From contig CM072887.1 of NCBI GenBank assembly GCA_037013685.1, positions 51,945,154-52,009,153 of the forward strand: a stretch of DNA of 64,000 bases, written 5' to 3'. Below the pieces are notes generated by a model that saw nothing but the letters and a program-made list of their open reading frames with translations, ran no database searches and was not told where the DNA came from. Both the position numbers and the translations under genes were made by a program. The stretch is from Acridotheres tristis (taxonomy: Eukaryota > Chordata > Aves > Passeriformes > Sturnidae). This document shows positions 1 through 12,100 of the stretch, piece after piece; position 1 is the stretch's first letter; each line of letters begins with the position of its first letter.

Positions 1-3000
1 CTTTTAATTCTCAATTATTGTTCAACATGATGAGTCATTCATATCCAGCACTGAAATATGCATGTCAGTAATTCAGTCCTGGGCATTCCTCATTCTTGTT
101 TGTTCTGATAGGTTACAGGCATGTTATTAGAGTCAAGAAATTATACCTGAAGGTTTCAATGAACCTCTTCAGCAATCACAAAATGATTGCAAAAATACAT
201 CACAAGTATTCACCTCCCTGACTCGCTTAAAAGTAGTCTCACATTCTTGCCAGAAACACAGGCATATTATCTCTTCTTCTAGATTTTCACTTTAAAACTG
301 AAATACAATGTAGTGCTCTGCCCACAGCATATTGTTAATTACATCCCAAATGGAAAGTATTTAGCTTCTATATTGTCACCCTTCCATTCTGTTCATTTCA
401 GCATTTTATACTTAATAATCGAACACATACTAATGTTCAAGTATCATTGTATGACTGAAAAGCAATAAACTTCACTTGGCACCTTACTTTTATCCCATAC
501 AAAAATACAGGTATAAAACATCATTTATTATATAAACCATAAAATACATATAAATCACCATTTCTGGGAATAAGATAACACAATATGCTTCTAGAACTGG
601 TCAGCAAATCAAACAGGATCTCTTGAGTTTTAAGCCAATCACAATCTAAGGGCCCATTCTGTGCAACAAACGTGGCTTTAATCAGACATACATACCAGGA
701 TGCGCTTGCAAAATCTGCATTTTCCATTATGAACGGTGATACACAGTAGAGATGCTTTTGACTTGCTTTTTAACACGAGAATAGGAAAACAAAATATTCA
801 CTTCTTTTTAATGCAAATATTAGCAATAAGCACTGCTGTTCAGTATTTTCCTTCAAGAATCTTTCAGCAGATAGATTTAGAAGAAAAGGTGTTTTCTAAA
901 GAAAAAAATCTCGCTGTACATTCAACTATATGTCTTTAACATTCCTATCCAAATCAGTGGGATTCTCCTATAAAAAGATTAAATCCAGTAAGCCTGGTGA
1001 AGAGCTTTGTATAACACATCATCCTATAAGAATGAACTTTTATTTACAATGATGGTCAAAAAACCATGACAGTAGGAAAATCTGATAGCAGCCACAGACT
1101 CATCACAGAAAGCTAGTTCCACTAAAGCCACTTCTCTCTTCCTTCAGTCACATCCCACCATGTCAATTTTGTTTCACAGAGATGTAAACTGGCAGTCTCT
1201 ACTCTGGTCATTGACACAATTCCTGCTATCAGGAAGATTACTTACAGGAACACAACTCTTTATTAATGACAAGCTTGATCCAAACAACAACAACAAAAAG
1301 ATGCAAACAGAAAAGTTTCATTTCATTTGAGTTTCTCTCATGCCAATCACTGTCAGCTGAAAGGATGTGCAAACAGCACAGCTAAATCCACACAGCAATG
1401 ATGCAGTGACCCAGAAAGAGACTCTAATGGCCAACTGAGTAAATAAAGCAAAACTAGCCAAACCCAAAGGGCAGCATGCACATGAGCATCTTCTCCACTT
1501 CAGTGGGCACATATTGAAACCTAATATTGTACTTCCAAGTTCTACAGTAAGACTTCCCATTCCTGTAAAGAGCACTACCTATATTGTTCCCAAAACATAT
1601 ATTACACAAAAGAAAAAAAAAAAAAATTTCCCAGGTTCACAGAAAACTTAGATAAAAAAGTATGGAGAAATGAAAAGTGGTTGATTGTTGTGTCATACAC
1701 TTAAAAAATAAAACACAATTTGTAGTTGAACATTAAACCAACAACTAGCTGTCATTCAAACCAAAATGCTGGATTCAAACATCATTCTTCCCTTTGGGAA
1801 AATGTGGCTGTAATTTTTTTGAATGAGCCTGATACAAATATATACATGAATCTGTCTTTCATCTATACATATAGAAGTCTGTATGATACACCCACACACC
1901 TTCATACACACAAAGCAATTATTTCATACTAAGTATTTATTGGCTGCTTCCTTTTTTCCTCAAAAGATTTTTATCAATGTTACACAAGAACCAAAACTAC
2001 CCCCTTCTGGAACTTTGGTGCAGCTTGTGTTCAAAGGATAACATATATTCCCATAGTTCACCCAATAAATAGCACAAGAGACAAGAAAAAACACATTGTA
2101 TCTTTGTGTTTCATTTCAGTATATAAAATGTCATTCCACCCACCAACCTAACAGCAAATCGTCAATTTGGACAGATTCTTCTGAAAGAGCACATCCAAAC
2201 ACATCCTAACTAAAAAGCAGAAACAAACTAGGCTCTCCCTGTTGTATTAGACACTTGGTATGCTACTGGGCATCCATCACCTGCACTGAAGCATTATACA
2301 AAGAAAGAGTTGCGTGCCAGGAAGGTGATAAAGCACAGCTAAAGTATCAGTTAATACCAACAGATTTATGACTTTCAGAAAACACAAATGGGAAAGATTT
2401 TGTATCAATGTACTCAGGACAATGCCTTGCACACTGAAGTAATGGCATTTTACTGCAAGGCACCTCAACATTTCTCTAAAAAGTCACATTTGACCTTTTT
2501 TCTAACAAAACGGAAAGTTTTTCGAGCCATCTCCTGTCACAGGCTGTTCCAGTTTGCAGCTTCTGAAAATCTGGCAGACTTCAACCAACCTTTTCTCCCA
2601 TTGCTCTGCCTTTCCATTAGTCTTCCAGGCCAGACTTTACTACTGTGTGAAAGCAGTCGACTACCACAACTTCTAACTTCCATTAACATGCATTTATTGC
2701 ATTTGCCTGGAAGGTGGCAGGTGCTGAGGAATGAAGGAGAAAGTATGCCAAACCAAAACCAGACACATTTCCAGAGAACCTCCCACCATCAGTCTTATAT
2801 GCTTGATTTAACCAGAAAAATTCCAATTGAACCATACCACATTGGGATTAGTCTTGAGCATCCATCATAAAACTCTGTCAAATTTCAAGCAGAAATACTA
2901 AAACAAACAAACAAACAAAAAAAACACCCAAAAAAACCCCCAAAAAACCAAAAAAAACAAAAAAGGAAGAAAAAAAGGCAGCTATTATTTTCTTGAAAGT

Positions 3001-3020
3001 GTAACACACATTTTGCTTAC
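1..3020 (-). other. TULP4: TULP4 intron 2, partial (runs off the left edge)
   Basis: This AT-rich stretch follows the splice donor of the TULP4 coding exon on the minus strand. No second TULP4 coding exon could be found: the expected continuation of the WD40-like region is not encoded in any minus-strand frame here. An A-rich low-complexity run (A runs broken by C runs, about 2893-2978) lies just downstream of the donor. An open frame of 160 codons on the plus strand (2388-2870) has no recognisable similarity and is treated as chance. Nothing else was recognised. Confidence 0.8.
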
Positions 3021-3272
3021 CTCACTGTTGTGGCCCCTCAAATTGAAGTTGATTCTCTGAGGGGTGTTGCGGTCCCTCCTGCAATGGCTGGAAGTAAAAG
3101 TGACGCCTACAACTCCTCTGCCATTGCCTGTTGCCAACCAGCCTTCCTCGTAGTACCGCCTCCTGCACACCGGTTTCTCCTTCTCACTTTTGGGGACTCT
3201 GCCTTTCCAGGAGAGGCAGAGGATGTTGGAATCGCTGCAAAGAACAGGTCCATGTTCCACTGCTGCATACAT
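3021..3272 (-). CDS. TULP4: TULP4 first coding exon (tubby-like protein 4, residues 1-84)
   Basis: The exon encodes the N-terminus of TULP4, a large Tubby-superfamily protein. In other vertebrates the family has N-terminal WD40 repeats, a SOCS box thought to recruit cullin-RING ubiquitin ligases, and a C-terminal tubby domain. Seen here: 84 codons starting MYAAVEHGPVLCSDSNILCL and ending RINFNLRGHNSE, which I recognise as nearly identical to mammalian TULP4 (about one substitution noticed, Asn for Ser in RRDRNTPQ). The reading ends exactly at a codon boundary in front of a GTAAGC donor (3020-3015). The ATG at 3272-3270 was chosen because it is the conserved family start. An in-frame upstream ATG exists only if the intron is retained. 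The tubby, SOCS and most WD40 parts lie outside the window. The 5' acceptor is weak: the first AG after a pyrimidine stretch is at 3285-3284, behind a run of eleven A. Confidence 0.96.
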
Positions 3273-5316
3273 GCTTTTCAAATCTTTTTTTTTTTGACAT
3301 AAGAAAGTAATATGTCTAGTGCACAAAATTTAAATCAATTTTTTTTTTTTTATTGATAAGACTGACCTGGGATAGATCATTGAAAGGGAGGAGGATGGGG
3401 TCAGTGTTTATAAATATCCACCAAATGCATAGTGAAAAATTCCTCTATAAAAGATGATGGCAGTTGGCTAAGAAAAAGTAACACTTAAAAAAAAAATTCA
3501 GGTTCATTTTTGTTTTGAGTCTGTAGAGTGGGGGTGCACTTATCCTTTGGAGAAACAGCTACTTCATAAGAGGCTCTCAAGAAATAGTTAAGTCATCTTT
3601 TTGCTCAACTTGATATAATCTTTATACAGCCTGAGATTCCAGTTTAGCGTAATGCAATTCCAGAGACAAAGAGTTGCAAATGTATAGGTTTCAAGTAACT
3701 TAAGGCTTTTAAAATTTCCTCCAGTCAGATTTTCTTCAAAAGTTCAGTTGCAGAAATTTAAACACACGCACATACATATATATGTATATATATGACATTC
3801 CTCTTTTCCAAGCTGCCCTCTGGCATATCTTTTCCATCTGATGTATTTCTGCTGCTAAAGCTGAAAGAGATTGCATAAAGGGAAAAAAAGGCACACAAAC
3901 CGTGTGAAACAACAGACCCGAACTTGTGCAGGCACTGGTGTGCCAGGCCAGTTGGGAAATCCCTCTTGGTACTGAACCGTTCGTTGGACTCAAAAGTTTT
4001 TGCAATCCAAAGCCAATCCAATTTTCATCACAGCACTTTTTTCCACCAGAGACCCAACACAGCCTGAACTGTTTATCACGCTATCTCGCCTGCTTTCCCA
4101 CTTTTTGCTGCCACACACGAATGAAAAAGAACCCCTCTTCATTTATAGCAGAATCAAAAATGCTCTAAAGCTTTTAGCTTTCAAAGTAGATAAGTTTGCC
4201 TCAGGTGAACCATGAAGTTCTCTCTCCTGTGAAACAGACTAAAATGTCAAGCTGTTTTTCCTTTACTTTTCCCTTTTTTTCTGCTACAAGGAATCACAGA
4301 CTTTTCATTCTACCATGAAAACAAATGCCAGAATTAAAGCACATCAAGTAAGCACTCTTTCAAAATCTCCTAAAATTCAAGGAAGGAAGAAATATAATCA
4401 TCTAAAAAAGAAAGAGAAGCAGCATTAAAAATCTGACTTCCTGGGTTCACTACTTCTCTAGGTATTTTCCGTGCTTGTTTGATCGGATCTTTCCTTCTTG
4501 ATGCTTGTCTACAGCACAGATTCATAGTTCCAGACACAACATTTGCAGCTGTACAAGAAGGAAACATATGAAGTATTCCAATCGTTTTATTTGAATAACA
4601 TTTATGAGCTCAATTAGCTAGTATTTATACCACACTAAGTGAAAAGAGGAAAAAGGAGAGGGAGAAAGAATATGCAGGTTTGATGACCCGGTTAACTCAA
4701 GAAGGATGGTGAGGTTTGCTCAGTTCAATGCCCAGACTTGTCCCATAGTTTCTCAACTTATTTACTTCCAGTCATCATTACTCAGCAGAAGGTCACAATT
4801 TATTAGTCCATTCACAATCTACTGAGCCCAAAGCAAAACGTGCTGAAGATGGTACATTATTCCTTTGCTGGAACTAAATCAGTTTCCTCTGCCCTCTTGA
4901 TTCTTCTATTTCCCTCACAGCTATTGATTTAGATTGTGGAGGTATTTATCAGGCTTTTTCTGCACAGAGGGTGTTTTTTCTTTCTCTTCTTGCAAACTTT
5001 TTTCACCCGTGAAGACCATGTGGAAAGTTGAACATTACTGACAGGTGTCTTTCCATGGATTACTGATTCCTGTGCTGCGAAGGTGCTCCATCTGGTTCTC
5101 AAATTAATTTTCATCAATTGCAAAGCTCTCAGGAAAATGCCAGAGCAAGTCTACACGATGACAAAAACATGTGCGTTTTCATGTACATGCAGTGCACACA
5201 CCAATCTGGTACTCAGAGCTGCATCTGCCTTTTCAGTTTAGATGAGGTGATCTTGTAAAACGCCCGCTACTCAAAACTTGAAATCCCTGGATTCTTCCAA
5301 CTCTGCAAGGCAAAAT

Positions 5317-5334
5317 ACACACACACACACACAC
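5317..5334. repeat. (AC)9 microsatellite
   Basis: Nine consecutive AC units followed by an A-rich stretch, inside TULP4 intron 1. It is a simple dinucleotide repeat and likely length-polymorphic. Confidence 0.9.
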
Positions 5335-5767
5335 AAAAAGAAAAAAGTGAATAAAATAAGTCACAAAACAAGTCAAAGATACTGGTAGTACTGTTACACT
5401 AATCAAAGTATGATGGTTATGGATTTTATATTGGACTCCTATAAAATATATTACGTATAGATAAAAACATTATTCAGACATACACATTTGATATATTTGT
5501 ATTTGATATACACACAAAGATGAACTACAAAATTTTCTTTTTCACTTCTCAACTTCCCAAAACTTCTCACAATGCACATGTAACGATAGCTAACGATATG
5601 TATCTGGGAAGGATACTTTGGGGGGGAAAGAGGAGGGGGAAGAGCTTTGTCCTGGTCACAGTCTCTGGGGCAAAATCTTAAAGATTTCACAACTTTGAAG
5701 TGAAGATGCGGAAGGGAGATGCTAGTGATAGAACGGGCACAGGGTTAGACCCTGAGGCACAAAAACA

Positions 5768-6172
5768 GAATCACAGACTGGCAGACCTGGAAGGGACTTG
5801 TGGACATCATCTGGTCCAATCACAGTGCCCAAGCAGGGCCACCTGGAGTCAGTTGCCCAGGACTGTGTCCAAGCAGCCTCTGAATATCTCCAAGGATGAA
5901 AACCCTATGAAAACTCTGGGCAACTTGTGCCAGTGCTCAGTCATCCTCACAGTAAAGTGTTTCCTTGATGTTTACAGGGAACCATCTGTGTTTCAGTTTG
6001 TGCTCATTGCCTCTGGTTCTGTCACTGGATACCACTGTCAAGAGCCTGTCTCTCTCATTTAACTCCCTCCCATCAACCATACACAACAAAAAGATCCTCA
6101 TGCATTTTCTGCTCCAGGGTGAAGTCTCAGCTCTCAGACTTTCCTCATAGAAAAGATGCTCCAAACCATGAA
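5768..6172 (-). mobile_element. CR1 LINE fragment, 3' end, antisense
   Basis: The plus strand reads as the reverse complement of the CR1 3' region. It opens with the 'gaatcacagactggcagacctggaaggg' type motif (part of the CR1 3'-terminal region), then the 'ttgcccaggactgtgtccaagcagcctctgaatatctccaaggatg' type block. It ends with the 'ctcatag..aagatgctccaaaccatg' block. CR1 is the dominant avian non-LTR retrotransposon and most copies are 5'-truncated like this one. No coding capacity remains. Family recognition is from memory of CR1 consensus sequence, and the right boundary is approximate. Confidence 0.85.
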
Positions 6173-9100
6173 AACACATCACTAAACATAACAGTCTCAA
6201 AGAGACTAGGAAGATTCCTTCAGGGCTTAAACTACTGCTTTAAAGAGATCTAAGGTACCTCAAAATTAAAGCTTAAAAGTCTGAATCAATACAGATGAAT
6301 TTAAAAACTATTCAAATCCTGATTAAATCTCCATTTGAAAAAGAGCAGAAAAATTCCCCAAAGTCAGTTTTATACAAAAGAGTGTAAATAAAGCACAAGA
6401 GACCAAGCAAAAGGCCATTCAGGATATTCCAGAAGTTGTATCCGAAGTGCACACATACGCACAGTTATTGCATCTACACAGTTACTACTAAAAAGAGCTC
6501 ATATAAATTCAGAGCTGCATTCACAACAGTCAGAGCTGTAAAAATGGTCTTGTCATTATTACATAAAGCACTATACTAACCTCATGTTTCCTGTAATTAA
6601 CCACTTATTTCATTCTAGTATAGATGTATTAATTAATATTGTTCTTAAAAAAGAGACTAGATAAGAATACAAATTTATAGGCACAAAGATGTAAGCACTA
6701 CACAGTTGGCTCACTTATCAGAAATACTGTCCGTGAGATTCAGTGAGTCACTGCCAGACCTCTTCAGCACTACAAGTCACTGAAGTTTTAAAAATAATAG
6801 CTGCTGTTAATTTATTTTTCATCATGGCAGGATGATGATATGAGAAATGTCACCCTTCCAAATTTCTGATGCCTATCAATTACAGTCCAGAGAAAGTTCA
6901 TATATAGGAAAACACAGCAAAACTTTCAAAGTACAATGGTTTGTAGACAAACTTCTGCATTTATCCCATAAGCAAACTTGATCCTCTGAAGGATCAGTGC
7001 TGTTGTTTCCATACCCACTGGAATCTTCCTAACAGACATTGGCATTCAAGAGGTGACATTTTATATTAGCTACATGAGAATTACGATGCAAACCTCTACT
7101 AAACCTACAGAGAAATTTTTAAAAAAAGTTTACTACGAAAACAAAGTCTCTGAAAAATCAGTTAGAGCAGAGTGAGGTAAGCACTAAACAGAATTGTTCG
7201 AACTGTACAAGAATCATGAGTTTACAAGTGGATTTTAAAATACAGATAACTATAGATACAGTGTCTTTGCATAAAATCTGTATGCAATTTCTGCCCTTAT
7301 TCACTGCAGATAAGATTACCAAGTTTGAGAAAAGGACTCATCTGCATCTTGGTCAATAACGTTCTCTCACCTTAGTCCCATTTACAATCACTTTCAAGAT
7401 TAGACAGACTTAAGGCTTCTCTTAAAAACATCCAAACTGCATTAGAAATGCTGGACAGGGAGAGATAAAAATGTAAAATAACTACAAAAGTAATAAAATC
7501 AGTCATTACTCAAATGCATTATTCATGTACTTTCTCAATACAATACAACTATGAGAATATTTTACCTTTAAATCACTGAGGATCGACACTACCTTCACAT
7601 TATATTCAGAGACAAGAAAAAAAAAGACTTTTAAGACTGTAGTATGAAACATTCGAAATTCAGACTGAATTGAGATTACATATATTATATATTAACTCTT
7701 TCCATTCCCTTCTCCATTTCCATCCACTCTGTATTTCCTAAGAAATAACCCAACTAGAAGATTCAAGTGCTAGTCTTGCCTCTAGAAAATCAGTGATTTA
7801 GACACTCCCCTTCTGCCACCATTATAGCAGTCTCACAATTCTGCTCATTTTCATATGTTGAAATCAAGCTTTTTGTCTTGTTTTTCCCCACCATGGAACA
7901 CCAGGGTAATGGCTTCCACCTCTGTTGTGAAGTGTGCAATAGCAGAGGATAAAAAGCATGATAGAAGAGCTGGGTGTTACCTGCACAATCTTACCACCAG
8001 TCCAAAGTCAGTTTGGGCTCACCACATAAAGAGAACTTGGTCTTCCAGATGGAACTCATTAAAATTACATTTTTAACTGAAGATTTTTTAAAATCAAACT
8101 TTATGCACCTTTCCTTCCACAGCAGTGTAAAGACTAATCACAGAAGTACACTGCAATCTGATTTTGCTGGTAAATTATTTCTAACACTACTAGAACAATA
8201 AATGTCAACAAATTGCCTACTTTCACTCTCACTTAAAAGGTAGTTGAAAATATTTTTTCTCTGGATTTTCCCTTTAACAAAGGAGATGCTACTTGAACTC
8301 ATCCTCTAATACTGTTGAGTCTAAGTCCAGTGATGTAAAACACTTAACATACTAAACCTGTGACACAGGAAAGCAGGATTCACAACTATTTTATTTCATT
8401 TTGTTTTGAAAGCACAGCTCTTCTCAAATGCAAAACCCAGCAGCAAGTTATGTTGCTGCATGATAGAAAATTTAGATACTAATTTAAAAAAACGAGCTTA
8501 TAAACAGTAGCTCTCCTATTGTAGTGTCAATATTTAACTCATCATTTTTTATCTTCTGTTTCTATTAACTTATATAAAGTGTGTTAAGCCACAGTTGGAC
8601 AACCAGAAAAACATTTGTTTGTTCTCATGCATCTTTCATTGAGGTGTCTCTCTTGTTGACAGAAAGAAGCCACGCACAGCCAAATGTACCAATACTGCAG
8701 CAAGCTCTTCAGTATTTCATGTTTATTCAAACCCCTACTCTTCAAGACTCCAGAGCAGAGAATCTGAAGGTGAGGATATAAGGGGACTGGGAAGGGAAGG
8801 AAAGCAAAGAAGGAAAACTGAAGTGAGTACACAACTATTCCTGAATTATTATCTCCAAGAAACCAAAACAAATAGAGACTCACAGCCTGTTTTTGGAGGA
8901 TTCTGTCTGCCCAGACACCTTAAGGAAAGAAATAGAAGATAAAGAGCCTCTGAAAAGAATTCAGGATTTTTCAGCCTAACCGCATTTCTTACCCGCCAAA
9001 TCTGCATAAGGTCAAAGGAAACTGTAGTTTTCCCTCCCTTTACAGTCTAAGAAGGAAAAAATGTACCTGAGTGTCCACAAAGACAGCAAGGTATTTTAAA

Positions 9101-12100
9101 AGTGTCAGCCACAACTAGTTTGGCACAAGCTGATGGCAGATGATCCCACCAGCTATCAAACGGGGACTGTGGGAGCAACCTCCAATGCTACTGCTGAACA
9201 CAACAGTTCAAAATTGGAACATCCAGTTACAGAGTTACTGTATTACAGGCTAAATACTACAGATAGAAGCTGGTAAGATTATATAATTTGTTGTTTATTT
9301 AGTCAAACCTATAAATTAACAAAAATTATTAAACAATCCTATTAAAAAAGGGAAAGAAAATTATTTAACAAAACTGACTACATTCCTACAAAGCCTGAAG
9401 AAAAAATTAACCGATTTGGAGGTAAAAGTCTTTTTTCCATTAAAAATTGTCCAATTCCATAGGGAAAAATGTAATTTTTATCTGAATAGGTACTGGTTTT
9501 CCTCTGCTTTCATTCACATCTTCTATCTTTACTTTATTCACCTTCCATTGTGGCATAAGTCACTGAGGTTAACACTTTCCTTGCCTATTACAGAGCAATG
9601 CAAAATTAATTTGGAGGACGTGATTCTAAATAAATACCAATAAGCTAACTAGTGGTTATAAAAATGCTCTCTACCCCAAGAAAAAAGAAGGAAGAGTAGA
9701 GATGAAAAGGAAGTTAGAAGTTGCTTGATTTTTGTTGCGGTTTTCTTTTTTTTCTTTTTTTTTTTCACAGTATTCATCCTTGTGTAAGTCTAGAAGCTCT
9801 TCCTCTACTCAGAGACAGCCTGGGCAGGACGGTCAGTCATATTAATCAGAGATGCAGAAAGATCTGCAGCTCCAGCACAGCTGCCCCAAAACAGACTTGC
9901 AGCAGAGGTGTGATGCCAGGCACTGTGATGTGACACCAAAAACTGACCAAAAATTTACTTCTTGGCATATTGAGGGAAGTGAAACTTGTGTAAGAGGCTG
10001 TTCAGCAGACATTAGTTGTGAATATTGACAAAATTTATTTCAATGCAATACTCTGACAAACTTATTACCATCTTCTCCCCAAATTACACTCTCAGAGAAG
10101 CGAAAATAAAAAATAGTAGTAGCTGAATGAGCCTCATGAATGAGTAGAGAAGGCAATATATCTATGTTGCATACATTTTTTAAAGTGCAAGACCTTTTTC
10201 ATTATAGCTCTTATATCGAAAATAAGAAAAAAATACCTGTATTATTTTTAGAACTATTATATTTTTAAAAAGTTAGAGATAATACTTAAGGAACAAATTT
10301 TAAAGTGCCTTCAGGAAAATATTTTTCAAGAAAAACACCTAGGGTTTTTAAGCAAACTATTAGAAGATACTGATTTTTGGTTGCCAAATTTATACATGCT
10401 CTCCAAAAGGCAGAGGCCTGCAGACATGAAATACAGCAGGTTGTTATGAATCCTATGTGTGCAGGAAGTGGAGTAAACAGTCATGCTGTTCACATGGAAA
10501 AGAAGATAGAAAAGATAGAAGTACTACAGAACCAACTCAGTCTCAAATCTAAAAGTATTTGAGATATCTGAAGATAGCAAAACATGCAAGAGAAAATATC
10601 CACATTTTGTCGTTTAGTTTTGAAAGATTTTCTTTAACAACTACATACTTTTGTTGAATAAATAATATATCTATTTGTGAAAGAACTGATGCACATCCCT
10701 TTAACTGGTCAAACGTGCTCATGGGAAATTTCTGAGTCAAACAATGCTAGATATGTTATGCTTTTATGGTAAAGAAGCAAACCAGAAAAATAATTGAAAG
10801 TTAGACTTCACAACACAAAGCATTCAGCTGAAGTCACTGCTCCCACCACTCTAATCACTTCTTTCTCACCCCCTAGCATGACACACTATGCCACTCACTT
10901 AAGCCAGAATGACCATTCAAAGTGCTACAGTCTGAATAGCTGAGAAAAGATCCAATAAAAGATTTCAGAACTTAAGATTCACAATTTGAACAATATATAT
11001 CTGGTTTACTAGATTCAGCCACACTCTCAACTTCCCTTGTGACAAACCATATCCCTCCAGCCTCTCCTAACACAAAGCACCATCTCTCCCTCTTTCAATC
11101 GTGCAGTTCAAAAAGCTGATCTTGCTGAAAACTTCCTCTCCAAAAACAGCAACTGATTTTAAGAGAGCTTCCCTTCCTGAACTCACCATGCACAAAGGGG
11201 TTGGGGATTGTGGCAATAAATTTCAGCCTGAGCTGTGCCCAAAGTTTTTGCTCTTTTAAGTACAATCAATTCCTGACACAGTCCCAATGCTGTCCCACAT
11301 TCAGCTGCACTGGCAAACTGGAAAAGGTACAAAACAAGTGAGAAACAGGAGGGAAGAGTACTCGCAACGAGTATTGCCACCTGAAGGCTATTGATAGCAA
11401 AGTTAGGGCACAGAATATTTATGAACTCAGTGGTTTGTCCTTAGAAGGGGAAGCAAAGTTTTTCCTCTTGAGGATTAATTTAAGATGGCTTGGATGTCCT
11501 GCAGCCAAAGCTACCCATCAGCCATGAAAATATGCCTCATTTTCAAATAAACAGAAGTGAGCTGAAATTCTCCAGACAGGTGTTGAAAATCCTGTTTCAG
11601 AAAATAAAAACGCACAAATAACAGACACTAGCCTTTTAAAGAGCTGGGAGATGCACACCACTGAAAAACACATCCAAACACTTCAGAGAGTCAAAGAAAT
11701 GTGAAGTGTGACCAACAAATTCCTTACACTTATAAGTGTCAATCTTCTTTCTCAAGAAAAGGCTGCAATCCTCACAGCATAGAGAACCCCTAGACAATGT
11801 ATACTTCACTTTTTGAGGTACTTCCTCATAAAGTGGCAAAAACTGTGTCTCACTAATAACATTCAAAGACCTTCATGGGAGGGAGTCCCAGCTCCCACCA
11901 TCTCTTTTCCGTTGAACTGACTGCGCTGACCTTGCCTGTAATTACAGAGCAATTTCTTTCCCGTAGGAACATTCTGCAGCCTGCAAACATCCCTTGAGTC
12001 TGCAGCAGTTCCAGCTAGTTCCTAATTATCTCCAATATCTGCCCACAGGCTCTTTAATACTTTCTTATGAACATATACTGAACTTTCAATATTCTCCTCA

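Noticed and set aside
3273..3326. Upstream in-frame ATG giving an 18-residue N-terminal extension of TULP4
   Set aside because: The extension is encoded by intron-like sequence with A/T homopolymers, and the known family start is MYAAVEHG.
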